Assembly (NCBI GenBank): GCA_030035585.1
Contig: CM057469.1
Span: 58,111,501 to 58,175,500 of the forward strand
Direction: 5' to 3'
From: Dugong dugon
Taxonomy: Eukaryota; Chordata; Mammalia; Sirenia; Dugongidae
DNA length: 64,000 nucleotides
The stretch's first letter is position 1; each line of letters starts with the position of its first letter. The position numbers were made by a program, and so were the translations under genes. This document shows positions 21,483 to 33,115 of this stretch, piece after piece. The notes under the pieces were generated by a model, which made no database searches, was not told where the DNA came from, and saw only the letters and a list, made by a program, of their open reading frames with translations.

Positions 21483-23189
21483 AAAGGGATAAGAACGTCT
21501 CAGTTTGGACATAAAGGTTTTATAAGATACAGTGAAAGATATGATGAACAGGGGGATGTAGCTGAAGTCCAGTGATGAACTGGTTAATCAAATTCAGGAT
21601 AGAAAAGGATGCTCCATTTGAAGGCTGTGTCTTTAGGAGTTTTTAAGAATAAAAGAAGTTTATGATTTCCATATCAGGTAGTTAATCACAGATACAGACT
21701 GAAAATATAAATTGGTTCAAGACGATGTAAGTAAAATCAAGAATAGTACATCCGTAAGGAATCATTAAGAGGCAGTTAGCTGCATTCAGAGAATGTTTCT
21801 AACTTTTTGAGCATTTAACTTAACATCATGAAGGACAGTCATTGTTTTTCCTCATAAAACATCTCCTGATGACACTGTGAGAGAGAAAAATCTGGGCAAA
21901 TTTGTCCCAGCATGACATTGCTTATGTACTTAAATGGCCTTCTCTCCCACTTTGTTCTTCTATACGTGGGAATATCTACAGATTATTTGACAGATTAGTT
22001 ATAGTTGTTTTATCTTTGATTCCGTTCTCTTAGTAGTTCTGATAAAGGAATGCATTGTATTTTATTATTGATCATAAAGACTAGTATATCAAGAAAAATT
22101 TCATGGACATTATAGGCAAGCTCTATGGCTTAATTCAACCTAGTATATTTAATATGTATCTATATCTCTTTCTATACCTAGAACATATTAACTATAATGT
22201 TACGAGACTTACTACTTTAGCTTATGAAATCAGTCTTCCTACTTTATACTCACACCTTACTCTCTACTCTGATTTTTTTTTTTTTTTTTGCATTATTTCT
22301 TCTATTGACTCTGCCTCATTGAACACCTAGACTCTATGTGTGCATCAAGAGACTGCAGTTTGGGGATGTCTGACATAAGAAGCTGCCTGGATTTGGCAGT
22401 AAGGAGCTAATGATTTGGCAGAAGTGCTGGGAATGATGAAGCCAAGCTTGCCAATTGCTGTGGTTTACTTTTCCTGTTAACCTGGAGTAAGTTCAGAGTC
22501 ATGAATAGCAATTTAGCCCTTACCTGCTGAGTGCCAAGTGTCCACCTTGTTATGATCTCATGTGATGACCTAAATCTGGCAAGTACTCTGCACTAATTTG
22601 GCAATTAAGGAAAATTGAGCTATAATCTTGAAGAATAGCAAAAATACTAGAACTGTGTAGCAAATTTCAGACTTTAATACATAGAAATAATGCTGACCTC
22701 ATGGCAAGACCAATTTTATAAACAAGACAAATAATATATATGGAACCAAAATAAATACTGAATAAAAATAAGTTCCAGTGATTCAGACAAAGCACTCCTG
22801 GTGAGTGGCAGGGAAGACCGTCACGTGTTGACAATTGAGGATGAAAGCCAGGACACAGTGGAAAATTATGCTCAAATCTTATGACAGGATATTACATTTG
22901 CTTCACTTGCTCCTTATGTCTGAGACATAATTGAATGCTCTCTAATATGTCTTTCTTCCCCCAAGCAAGTGTGCCCTGACCCAGATACAGAACATTTGTG
23001 GCAATTTTAGATGAAGGGCTGAGGGAGAGGGTCATGAGTCTGAGATAGTAACAGAAAATTTAATTTACTTTGCAGATCTCCATGCCTTGTTTGAAGTCTT
23101 CTGGCATAGCATGATATAGTTTTTCTTAGTCTGAGCAAAGAGTGTATTATATAGTCTTTATTTTAGCTTGAAAAAATATTTTGTTACCG
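21483..23189. other. Mostly unassigned DNA
   Basis: It includes an 18-nt poly(T) run near 22270 and a possible MIR trace around 22545-22610. I see no gene. Confidence 0.4.
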
Positions 23190-23860
23190 CAGTAACGTGG
23201 ATTGGAGCTGCCTGCCCCAATAGCCAATTCTGAGACTGGGTGAGGTGAGTGGCAAGAATTTTATTATATATCAATATATAGGAAACAGAGGCGAATAGAT
23301 TTCTCAAAAAAAAAAAACAAAAAAAAAAAACAAAAAACCCATCTCCCCCACTGGAGATCAGCTGAAGGCTTTTATAGGGACAGGATTATGGGTGTTAGAA
23401 GTTTGTGTTAGTTCCCCCTTGAGGTGGTCATGTGCTACCAGATGAGTTAATCTTTTCTTGGGTTTTATCTGGCGACGACCTGGTTTTCTTGTCCCAAGAT
23501 GGGTGCTTTGTTTGGTTTATCATTCTTAGATCATTATCACTTGTTTTCCATCCTCCAAGGAGGAACGTTGGTTAATCTTAAACCTTTTGTAGAGACTGGA
23601 AATGGAGGGAAAAACAAGATCATGAGACAATGTGGCGGTTACCAACAGGGAGTAAATAATAGTGAGCCAGGCCTATGCAGCCTCTTTCAATTTGTGAAAA
23701 TTAATGAGTTTACTAAGCTGACCTCTGATGAGGGATTTTATTTGAAAATGAGGATGAATCTAGTTAATATTTTTAAGATGCTCAGAAACCAACTGCAGTT
23801 GTGTGTTGTTAATTGTTCAATTCAGTACAAGTAAACAGACGTTCAGTGGGTTGCAACTTT
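23190..23860 (-). mobile_element. Probable ERV-type LTR
   Basis: On the minus strand the order is U3-like text, then 'aataaaattcttgccactcacc' (polyadenylation signal and R-like region), then 'gtctcagaattggctattggggc' running to 'ccaatccacgtta'. That arrangement is typical of an ERV1-type LTR 3' part. An A-rich stretch (23307-23338) interrupts it. Boundaries are approximate, and the plus-strand frame at 23499-23834 has no recognisable domain. Confidence 0.5.
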
Positions 23861-23959
23861 TATGAGATCCCTTTTGAAAGGTGCTTTGGAGGATGTAATA
23901 TGAGGTAGACAAAATCCATGCTTAAAAGAATTTCTCTCCAATATGTGGAGAAAGTCTCA

Positions 23960-24160
23960 TACACACCTAGCTGTGTTACCTTGGGCGAGATATTTAACTT
24001 CTCTGTGCCTCAGTTTCTTCACTTGTAAAATGGGAAGAATAATGGTATCTACCTTAGAACGTTGTGAGGATTAAATAAGTTAGTATAGGTATAGTACTTA
24101 GAATAGTGCTGGCACATAGAAAGGTCTATATGAGTTTTTGATATTATTATTAATATTAGA
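23960..24160 (+). mobile_element. MIR relic
   Basis: A well-preserved plus-strand MIR: 'agctgtgttaccttgggcgag', 'ctctgtgcctcagtttcttcac', 'gttgtgaggattaaataag', 'gtgctggcacatag'. Confidence 0.9.
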
Positions 24161-24649
24161 AATACAAAGCAGATTGTGATAAGAATGATAAAAAAAAACA
24201 AGATTTCTTACCAGATAATTTTGCCTAAAATTTCCTCATGCATATCAACTAACGAAGGTATTGCAGCAGAGGAACATGATTAAGGAATAAAAAGGTAAAA
24301 GAAAAAAAAAAAAAACCAAACCATTTAGCCTTCTGTTAAAACCATAACCTTTCTCCCCTCACTCCATTTTTTTTGCAATTAATTTTTTCTAAAGACAGTA
24401 GTACCCATCTCTAGTCTCCAAATAGCTAGATGTCCATACAATCTTAACGTAACAAACAGCATAGAGCCTGCACATTGTTTTGGCTTGGAAGAAATTAAAC
24501 TGCACACATACACTTACTATAATTCATATCCCAGTCTGAGAAAGCGTTAGATGAGCTAGAATGGAGCTGAAAAGTGAAAACTAGCACTCAAATGGGTGAG
24601 GGAAAGAAGTTCACTGAAGGTATTTGACTTTAGAGAGGCAGGGTAGTGT

Positions 24650-24815
24650 AGGATAGTGTTTCTCAAACTGTAATGTGCCTAGGAACCACCAGGACTTCTT
24701 GTTAAAATGCAGATTCTATTCAGTAAGTCTGAGGTGGGACCCACATCTGTGTTTCTAACAAGCTCCCGGGTGAGGTCTGTGCTGCTGGTCTGTGGATCAC
24801 ACTGTGAGTAGGAAG
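24650..24815 (+). mobile_element. MER5A-type hAT-Charlie relic
   Basis: 'agtgtttctcaaactgtaatgtgc', 'cttgttaaaatgcagattct', 'gtaagtctgaggtgggaccc' and 'gctgctggtctgtggatcacactgtgag' match this nonautonomous DNA transposon in order. Confidence 0.85.
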
Positions 24816-24859
24816 GGACTACAGGGGAAGTCATCTAGGCAAGTCTGAAGATTAAATCC

Positions 24860-25080
24860 TCATTGTTCGCATTTACTATCTGACTTGCCTTGGGCATCTC
24901 TCTTAACATGTCTGAGCTTCAGTTTGTTTACCTATACAATTGTGCCTATTTAACAGGAAAATTGTGAAAATAGCAAACAATGTAGGTAAAGCATTTTGTG
25001 CGCTACCTCTATGGACCATGTGAATAACTGTAAACACTTATTTGAAATTAAATAAAATCATACAGAGCATTATCATTATT
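24860..25080 (+). mobile_element. MIR relic
   Basis: 'ctgacttgccttgggcatctctcttaac' and 'gagcttcagtttgtttacctat' mark a diverged MIR. Confidence 0.65.
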
Positions 25081-25216
25081 TACTATTTTTGCTAGGATGT
25101 GGCCTTTTATTTTTACTGAAGTTTGTTGAATGTAGGGGAAAAAAAAGAAATAAGTACTAAGCAAGTTGGATGGAATCCATGAACATCACTATAATCAGAG
25201 AGCTTCATCTAGACCA

Positions 25217-25372
25217 CTTGTTCTCAAAGCGTGGCCCTGACCAACAGGCCAAGCCTCAACTGGGAACTTGTTAGAAATGCAAATTCTCAGGCCCCTCCCC
25301 AGACGTACTGTGTCAGGTACAATGCACCAATCTGTGATTTTAAGAAGCGCTCTAGGTAATTCCAGTGCTCAC
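25217..25372 (-). mobile_element. MER5A-type hAT-Charlie relic
   Basis: Reverse-oriented order: 'cttgttctcaaagcgtggccctgacc', 'gggaacttgttagaaatgcaaattctcagg', 'ctccccagacgtactg', 'gctctaggtaattccag'. Confidence 0.85.
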
Positions 25373-25915
25373 TGAGGAAGGAAGAAACCGCACATCTACA
25401 AGGATTCTATGATGATGGATTAAGTAAAACATTTCTGGCTACGCATCCCCAAGAGACCCAGTTCCATTCTGAGTTCAGCTCAGAAATATTAAATATGCAT
25501 TGCTAATGGAATAGCAAGAAGTTAAATAATCAGAGGCCCAGGAGAGAGGTACTGATGGGGCTGGGTACAGGGCAAAGATTAGTAAGAAACAATAATGGGA
25601 AACTTTGGTGGAGTCTAGGGATCAAGGAAAGCTGATCTGAACAGAATCAGATCAGTGACAAGCATCCAAAATAGTTAAAATTGAAATGAATAGGCACAAT
25701 ATACTCACTTCTTTGTATCTCCCTACCTTGCACGTAATAATGAAAGAGAAATTGATTATTGTTACTCAAGCAAAGGAAGCTTTAAAGAAAGTATCACAAT
25801 TTTCAAACTATATTACAGTGTAGAGAGTGATACAAACTAAATATCCATAAACTCAGAAGTTTTCAGGGAACCAAGAGAAAAAAAAAATGCTTAAAAAATT
25901 CTAGATGAGTAGTTG

Positions 25916-26086
25916 CTAGAAGATTTGACAATTGATGCACCAGTACATTCGCGCCTGTGGTATCTGCATTTTAACATCTCTCTCAAATTCTTCAAATTTG
26001 AGTTTGTCATATACTCCTTTCAATAAGGCAGCTAATTTGATCTGTCGGTCTCCACTCACAAGCCATGGCATTGTAAATAAAAATTT
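25916..26086 (-). other. Unidentified short protein-like frame behind an acceptor-like site
   Basis: A 51-codon minus-strand frame starts at an ATG (26069-26071) and stops at 25916-25918. The peptide is varied and protein-like (MPWLVSGDRQIKLAALLKG at the start, FEEFERDVKMQIP in the middle) rather than low complexity. The frame stays open upstream to 26086. There the sense strand has a pyrimidine tract and AG (ctttcttttctattttaag), a good splice-acceptor match. No strong donor is visible. I do not recognise the family. It could be an exon, a pseudogene fragment or chance. Confidence 0.3.
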
Positions 26087-26204
26087 CTTAAAATAGAAAA
26101 GAAAGCCAGCTTTATGGAAGATGATGTAACATCTCTTGGTTTTCTAACAGAATATTTGGCATTTCAACAAGGCCTAAGAAATCAGTGACTATCACTGTGT
26201 ACAG

Positions 26205-26347
26205 GCAGCTGTTTGACACAGTGGCTGCAGCAATGGACTCAAACATAGCAACAATTGTGAGGGTGGGGCAGGATCAGCCAGTGTTTTATTCTGTTGCACA
26301 CAGGGTCACTATGAGTTGGAACCGACTTGACGGCACCTAACAACATG
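26205..26347 (+). mobile_element. RTE LINE 3' end, severely truncated
   Basis: 'cacagtggctgcagcaatgg ... ggcaggatcagccagtg ... gagttggaaccgacttgacggcacctaacaac' is the plus-strand RTE terminus with part of its AAC tail. Confidence 0.9.
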
Positions 26348-27919
26348 TAACTGAACATTTTAAAGTGCTCGTATCTATTGTGTATCACGTAAGATAAAAG
26401 AGACTGAGAGTGAAAAAGAAGAAACAGCGCATACTCTGAGTTATCTACATTCTGTAGTGTTAGAGATACTGTGTGTATGTTAATTAAATGGGCATTATAA
26501 CGGACCAGGATCTCGTCTGCTTGTGCCCCTGTATGAATAAGCTGAGTGAGCCATTTGTTCAATCAACAGAGATGCAGTTTCAGATGCTTTCTGTACAGGT
26601 TGGGACATGGTCACCACTGCCGGCTGATTTCTAATCACTGGAAAGGGAAGAGTGTAAAGAAACACTGACTGAAAATAGCCGTGATGGTAGAAGGAATCAA
26701 GCACTATACCTTAAGCCTGAAGCAGTATTTCCCCTAGAGTATGTTCTGTTCTTTCTTTGGGTGATATGTTTTGCATTCTTCTAAAGGGAAAAAGGGAAAG
26801 ATGAAGTGACAGAGACTTAACTGTTGAATCTTTCTGTCCCTAAACTCTCTCCTGAATCTTTCCCTAAGGGTGAGGGATATTTTCTAGCCTCATGAAAGGA
26901 AGCCCTTTCTTCTCAGACCAACATGTATGAGAATTTCCTTCTTTTAAATGAAAAAGTGATGCTTACCATGAACGAGGCTTTTTTTTTTTGGCTAAAATTT
27001 TCTTGTTTTTATGCCTCGGAATGAAAACAAGTATAGTTTAGCTCACATACTTAATTCATTTATGAATTTTATCTCACTGCATCAATCATGTCCATTTTAT
27101 GCACTTAGCGACAGTGAGATCAGAATTCAGTATCTTTGCTTTTATCTTTGTATCTGTATTTCCAGCATGGCGACTAAAATGAAATCTCTGTTGAATGAAT
27201 GAACAAACAAATAAATGAATGCTTAGTCTTTCAAAAAAAAGTTAAAAAAACTACAGTTAGTGCACGATGGGTCTATTATTTAATAACAATGTCAATGAAT
27301 TTGAGAAATTTAAAGTCCTATTATTTCGAGCTTGAATGAATATCATAATAAATATTTGTTGAATTAACGTGAATTAAACATCCATTGGTTTTACCAAGGA
27401 GGAAACAGCACAAACAAGTTTTCCAATGGTCCTATGTCTAGCTAGCTAGTGATTTAGATGAATTAAAAAAAAGTTTTGGGTAAATGATACACATACATTA
27501 AAAAATGTTTCCATAATACATGCTTTGGTACAATTTAAAAAGTGGTGCACATTCATCCTTATTTTCTTTCTGGAAAAAAAGTTAGAAAAATTGGAAAAAT
27601 AGCATCTCAAGAAAGTTTTAATACGATTCTTTAAATGACCTCATTAATTTCTTAAAGTGCTTGTTCCTCTTCCTTTTTTTTTTTGTTACTTGGATTAAAA
27701 CCAACTTTTAGTTAATGCAGGAAAAATACAAATCAGAACTGTGACAGGAACTTTCATAAATGCTTAAGTGTTTCTTTACTGATTAGAACACATCCAAAGC
27801 AGTTACCTTAATTTTTATAATTATTCTGCTTTTTATTTATTCATAATATGAACCAAATGGACTTGGGAAACCCCATGCTTCCAAGGGCTTATATAACTGA
27901 ACTGTCAGTAATACTCCAA
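26348..27919. other. Unassigned DNA
   Basis: AT-rich with several short A or T runs (26979, 27233, 27676). I recognise no gene or interspersed repeat. Confidence 0.4.
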
Positions 27920-28075
27920 AAATCAAACTCATTTCCATCGAGTCAATTTCAACTCATAGGGACCCTATAGCAGACAGCAGAACTGCCCCATAGGGTTTCT
28001 GAGGAATGGTTGGCGGATTAGAACTGCCCACCTTTTGGTTAGCAGCCAAGCTCTTAACCACTGCGCCACCAGGGC
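27920..28075 (-). mobile_element. AfroSINE, 45-nt-deleted form
   Basis: The RTE-like 3' end (catttccatcgagtcaatttcaac) is at the left, 'catagggtttctgagg' joins directly to 'aatggttggcgg', and the head 'gttagcagccaagctcttaaccactgcgccaccagggct' is at the right. Confidence 0.9.
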
Positions 28076-28919
28076 TTGGTGATATTTTTGGGTACAGGAG
28101 CATCATTACCTGACCTCTCTGATTTTTACAACCCATATGGCTTCCAGTTTTATCTTTGAAGTCTTCTAAGAATACTCTTAGAGATTTAAATTAAGAAATT
28201 AGACTCAACTTATGAATTTTCACTTTATGGATTAAAACCAAGGACTGAGATATCTAAAAGAGTGTGGAAGAAAAAATACAGATCACACACAACTAGAATT
28301 AGTTGATCCATCTAAATTATTGTAGCACACAGTTAATTGATGCTACATTTAAACTTTTAAAAAAAAATTATCTCCCTCATTAGAGATTGCCATTCTCCTT
28401 TTGCTCCTTTGCTGACCTGACCTTCCTCTAGGCACTTTAATTTCTGCAGTTGCGAAAACACTGGCATCTTAAACAACCACTAGAGAGCTATGGAGGAAGC
28501 TCACATTTGACTTCTATTTCATTAGAAAAAGTTAAGAAGGAAGCTCAGTGTAGGGCAAATGAGGACTCTTTGAACTATATTTGCAACTTTTCTATAAATT
28601 TAAAGCCACTCCAAAGATAAAATTCCTAAAAAAACTTGAGTTTTACTGATTTCACTATTACTGAAATCTCATTAAAGTAAGCAATACTTTTTTCACCCAT
28701 GCTTTCTTTCCCTTTTTTTTTTTTGTAAGCCCAGCTTACGTGTATTAGTATACCTACAAAGCTAAAACTCTATGCTAATTTCCTTTTTGAACCTTCTAAT
28801 GGGCTCCAGACAGAGCTGTCATTATTTCCCAATTACAATGATGCTTTGAATCATGTGGTTACATCTGCTCGGCTACAAGCACACACTATTGTTTTCATCA
28901 CGGCCAGAGTTTTGTTTTA
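28076..28919. other. Unassigned DNA
   Basis: I recognise no repeat. The last 180 nt are less AT-rich and contain dense homeodomain- and octamer-like words (atgctaat, caattac). That is weak evidence for a regulatory element. Confidence 0.35.
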
Positions 28920-28952
28920 TCTAAATTTTATTTAGTTTGTTGTTGAGAATAT

Positions 28953-29536
28953 TGTTATGGACTGAATTGTGTCCCCCCAAAATATGTCTTAACTTGGCTA
29001 GGCTATGATTCTCAGTATTATGTAATGATGTAATTTGTCAATTATGTAATGACGTAATCATCCCCCATGATGTGATCAGTCAATCAGTTATAAGGGGATT
29101 AGGGTGGGATGTAACAGTCCTGGGATGTGGCCTGCATCACCTTTTATCTTACAAGAGATAAAAGGAATGAAGAGGGATTTCTCTTGCTCTTCTAAGTGAA
29201 CAAAGAGAGAGGGACCTCCTACTACCAAGAAAGAAAAGCCAAGAGTGGAGCTTGTACTTTGAACCTAGGATCCCTGCGCTGAGAATCTCCTAGACCCGGG
29301 GGAAGATTGTTGCCAAGAAACATGGAGATCTTCAAGGAGTGCTGGGCCCACAGATGTTGAAAGGAGACGAGCATCCTCCCCCAGAGCCAACTGAGAGGAA
29401 AGCCTTCTCCTGGAGAGAAAGCTGGTGCCCTAAATTTGGACTTCTAGCCTCCTAAACCATGAGAGAATAAATTTCTGTTTGTTAAAGCCATCTACTTGCA
29501 GTATTTCTGTTATAGCAGCACAAGATAACTAAGACA
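28953..29536 (+). mobile_element. MaLR-like solo LTR inserted in L1
   Basis: 584 bp from TGttatggactgaattgtg to taactaagaCA. The flanks aatat (28948-28952) and aatac (29537-29541) form a 5-bp duplication with one change. An 'agagaataaatttctgtttg' polyadenylation region lies near the 3' end. It is the same family as 19880-20392 and 34338-34862, with a longer centre. Confidence 0.88.
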
Positions 29537-29765
29537 AATACGCACAGTAAAACATACACCGATTCAACAGTTTCTACATGTACAATTTAATGACACTGAT
29601 TACATTCTTTGAGTTCTGCAACCATTCTCACCCTCCTTTTCTGAGCTGTTGCTTTCTCTTAACATAAACTCACTGCCCCCTAAGGTTCCTATCTCATCTT
29701 TCCAGTTGCTGTTGTCAATTTGATCCCATATAGATAGTTCTTAAAAGAGCATAATGCTCAAGGCA

Positions 29766-30168
29766 GACTTTTTTTTAAAAATTGTACTTTAGATGAAGGT
29801 TTACAGAACAAATAGTTTCTAATTAAACAGTCAGTACACATATTGTTTTATGACATTGGTTAACAGCCCCATGACATGTCAACCCTCTCCCTTCTCGACC
29901 TTTTTTTTTTTTTTTTTTTTTTGGTGAAAATATACATAGCCAAAAATACACCATTTAAAAAATTTCTACATGCACAATTCAGTGACACCAATTACGTTCT
30001 TCCAGTGGTGCTGCTATTCTCACTTTAGATGAAGGTTTACAGAACAAAATAGTTTCTCATTAAACAGTACACATGTTGCCCTATGACAATGGTTAACAAC
30101 CCCACTACATGTCAACACTATCCTTACTCAACCTTGGGTTCCCTATCACCAGCTTTCCTGTCCCCTTC
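29766..30168 (-). mobile_element. Short L1 insertion, 3'UTR only
   Basis: 403 bp with both 'gatgaaggtttacagaac' modules and the internal poly(T) run, the same 3'UTR layout as the large copies. The 11-bp duplication tgctcaaggca is at 29755-29765 and 30169-30179. Confidence 0.88.
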
Positions 30169-30639
30169 TGCTCAAGGCAAACATTTTTTACCAGTTAAGC
30201 TAAACTATTGTTCGTTTTTAAGATTACTTCAGGTGATATTTTTGGTTTAAGGTTTAAAAATTATGTCAGGGCAATAGTTTCTGGGTTTCATCCCCCCTCC
30301 ATAGCTCCAGGAAGTCTAGAGTCCATGAGAATTTGAAATTCTCTTCTGAAACTTCCCCCTTTTGATCAGGATTCTTTTATGGAATCTTTGATCAAAATTC
30401 TTAGTAATCGTAGCTGGGCACCATCCACTTCTTCTGATATCATGGCAAAGGAGGCAGTTGTTCATGGAGGCAATTAGCCACACATTCCATATCCTCCTCC
30501 TATTCTTGAGTCTCTTTCTTCCTCTGTTACTCCAGGCGAATAGAGATCAATTGTTGAACCTTGGATGGCAGCCTGAATGCTTTTAACACCCCCACTCACG
30601 CTTTCTTCAGTCTATACCAGATTTAGTAACTCAAAAATA

Positions 30640-30802
30640 AAATCAGAAAACCTGTTGCTGTTGAGTTGATTCTGACTCATAGCAACCCTATAGGACAGAG
30701 TAGAGCTGCCCCATACAGTTTCCAAGGAAAGCATGGTGGATGTGAACTGCCAACCTTTTGGTTAGCAGTCGTAGCTCTTAACTACTATGCCACCAGGGTT
30801 TC
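30640..30802 (-). mobile_element. AfroSINE, 45-nt-deleted form
   Basis: 'aaacctgttgctgttgagttgattctgac' is at the left, 'gtttccaaggaaagcatgg' in the middle (short form), and the tRNA-like head ending 'gccaccagggttt' at the right. Confidence 0.88.
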
Positions 30803-31084
30803 CAAATCAGACAGAAGGAATATTTTAAGGCTTGTATTTGGCTTTTTAATGGAAAAATACAGTTATTCTACTTACTTAAAGAATAAAAAACTATATTGAA
30901 TATTTTATTCTCCAAAAGGGTATCTGTTTAGTGGCTATCTTATATTTTCACAAAAATAAAATTACTGTCAAATGTAAAAATACTGTTACTGTAGGACGAA
31001 TGATTTTATTTATGGAAAGGAAAAAGAATTAAAAACTAAATTCTATGACTCCAACAATTGTTAAATCATGAAACTAGAACTATT

Positions 31085-31291
31085 TGTTGCTGTTAGTTGC
31101 CATTGAGTCTCTTCCTACTCATGGCAACTCCATGTATGCAGAGTAGAACTGAGTGTCCAGGGTTTTCAAGGTTTTAACCGTTTGGAAGCAGATCACCAGG
31201 CCTGTCTTTTGAGGTGCTTCTTGGTGGGTTTGAACTACTAACCTTTCAGTTAATAGTCTAGCAGTTAACCATCTGCACTACACAGGGGCTC
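31085..31291 (-). mobile_element. AfroSINE, second body type
   Basis: The tail 'gttgctgttagttgccattgagtc' is at the left, 'agatcaccaggcctgtcttttgaggtgcttc' in the body, and the tRNA-like head ends 'cacaggggctcc'. Confidence 0.85.
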
Positions 31292-31559
31292 CTAGAACGA
31301 TCTAGAACATTTGAAAATGGATTCTTCTAAATAGCCAAGGGCTCAGATGGCTGAGGATTTGTACTTTAAGCATCAAAGCTTAAAAATATAACTATAACAA
31401 TTTTAAATATGTTATATTCTGTTTTGAAATTAAACTATGATTAAATTATTATTTAATCCTGTCTTGATGACACTGGATCCTGAATCCCATCCTGTCTTTA
31501 GTCTTAAGCCCCCCAGTTGCATTTTCTACAAGAATCCAAAGACATCTTACTAAATATTA

Positions 31560-32015
31560 AAACTTTTTTAACCTCCTTCAGTGGTTTCCTTCAGCCTTCG
31601 GGATAAAGTCCCAACTCTACCGTCTTATGTCTAGTCACTGTAGACCCTTTCATCTGTAGCTCTTATCACACATCTACCTACCCTACATTCAAGTCATACA
31701 GATCCAATTCTCCATCACACATAGTGTGTCTTCTGCTTGGAATGTCCTCCCCTTAATTTTTACATTGTTAAACCTCATTCATCTTTTGAATATAAAGGAT
31801 TTAAACAGGCAAGCTTCTTTCACTTCTCTCTTCTTGTAGGTTACCTTGGAACGCTGACATTGCTTAGGATTCTGTGTGTATTTGATTCCTTATTTGTCTT
31901 TCTTATAAGATGATAAACATCATAGATATGGGAAACATTTTTCGTTTTTCCAGCATCAAACACAGTATCCTACACATAGGAGAAAATCAATAAATGGTTA
32001 GTGTTGAATGAATAG
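31560..32015 (+). mobile_element. L2 LINE relic
   Basis: Typical L2 3' text: 'ggataaagtcccaactct', 'tgtcttctgcttggaatgtcctccccttaa', a central pyrimidine-rich part, and the terminus 'caataaatggttagtgttgaatgaa'. Confidence 0.75.
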
Positions 32016-32332
32016 TTATGGACATCATGATTACTGGAGTCCACTTAAGAATATAAGACTACAGCCTTCAGTATGGATTACACGTGAATGTAAATAAAAC
32101 GAAATCCTTACAACTGAACTAATAAACAACATCATGATAAATGGCAAAGAAATAGAAGTTGTCAGTATTTCATTCTTCTTGGATAAACAATCAATTTCCA
32201 TGGAAACATCAGTCAATAAATTAAATGATGTATTGCACTGGGCAAATCTACTGCAAAAGACCTTTTTTTAAAATCTTAAAAAACAAAGATGTCACTTTGA
32301 TGACTAAGATGTGCCTGATCCAAGCCATGGTA

Positions 32333-32517
32333 CAGCAAAACCTGTGAAAGCCAGAAACTGTAGGTGGAAAATTGTCAGAGAAGGAACACTCAAATATTGT
32401 CCACTAAAAGGAGCGATACAAAAATGGTAAGACTGCACCCTATAAAAGGCAGAAAACTTGTGAGACCTGGAAAAACAAGGCAGTCTCGTCAAATTTTGGC
32501 CCTCACAGGTTTCACTG
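32333..32517. mobile_element. 185-bp terminal-inverted-repeat element (Tc1/mariner-type MITE)
   Basis: It interrupts RTE sequence that is contiguous in related copies (ccatggta|ttttcaatc). The left end reads cagcaaaacctgtgaaagcc, and the complement of the right end reads cagtgaaacctgtgagggcc, 16 of 20 identical. TA flanks both sides (32331-32332, 32518-32519), the target duplication of Tc1/mariner/pogo transposons. No transposase frame is present, so it would depend on an enzyme supplied elsewhere. I cannot name the family. Confidence 0.75.
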
Positions 32518-32544
32518 TATTTTCAATCACCCCATATGCATATG

Positions 32545-32708
32545 AACCAAAACCAAACCCATTGCCTTCGAGTTGATTTTGACTCATAGTGATCCTATAG
32601 GATAGAGAAGAACTACCCTATAGGGTTTCCAAGGAGTGGCTGGTGGATTCGAACTGCCAACCTTTTGGTTAGCAGCCTAGCTTTTAACCACTGTGCCACC
32701 AGGGATCT
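32545..32708 (-). mobile_element. AfroSINE (45-nt-deleted) nested in RTE
   Basis: Flanked by atatgcatatg (32534-32544) and atatgcgtgtg (32709-32719), a decayed 11-bp duplication. The body passes from 'gtttccaaggagtggc' to 'tggtggattcgaactgcc', the short form. Confidence 0.9.
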
Positions 32709-33115
32709 ATATGCGTGTGAAAGCTGGACAATGAAAAAGGAAGACCAAAGAAGAATTGATACATTCGAACTGTGGTTGGCAAAGAATACTGAATATACCA
32801 TAGACTGCCATCTCTCTTGGAGGAAGTACAGTCAGAATGATCCTTACAAGCAATTACGTTTACTTTCTTTGGACATGTCATCAGGAAGGACCAATAACAG
32901 ATGAAAGATATCATGTTTGGTAAAGTCGAGAGTTGGCCAAAGAGGAAGACTCTCAATGAGATGGATTGACACAGTGGCTACAACAATGAATTCAAACATA
33001 GCAATGATTGCGAGGATGGTGCAGGACCAGGCAATGTTTCATTTTGTTATACATAAGGTTGCTATGAATCAGAGCCAACTCAAAGACATCTAACAACAAT
33101 AGCAACGTAAGAATA

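Larger units (their letters stand above)
28920..30615 (-). mobile_element. Older-type L1 3' fragment, twice interrupted
   Basis: Pieces at 28920-28952, 29537-29754 and about 30180-30615 form one minus-strand L1 3' end of the same kind as 6640-6930. It was split first by the LTR at 28953-29536, and separately by a younger L1 3' end at 29766-30168. The rightmost piece is the least certain; it looks like further L1 3'UTR ('gtagctgggcaccatcc'). Confidence 0.65.
32054..33107 (+). mobile_element. RTE LINE, 3' part, with two nested insertions
   Basis: It runs from 'gactacagccttcagtatgg' downstream of the RT box to the 3' terminus and an 'aacaacaatagcaac' tail. The 8-bp duplication taagaata is at 32046-32053 and 33108-33115. 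Inside are a terminal-inverted-repeat element (32333-32517) and a reverse AfroSINE (32545-32708). The coding remnant (LDKQSIS... and later YACESWTMKKEDQRR) is frameshifted. Confidence 0.88.

Noticed and set aside
23499-23834. 111-codon plus-strand frame considered as a gene or viral fragment
   Set aside because: No domain is recognised, and it lies antisense in a probable LTR; not supported.
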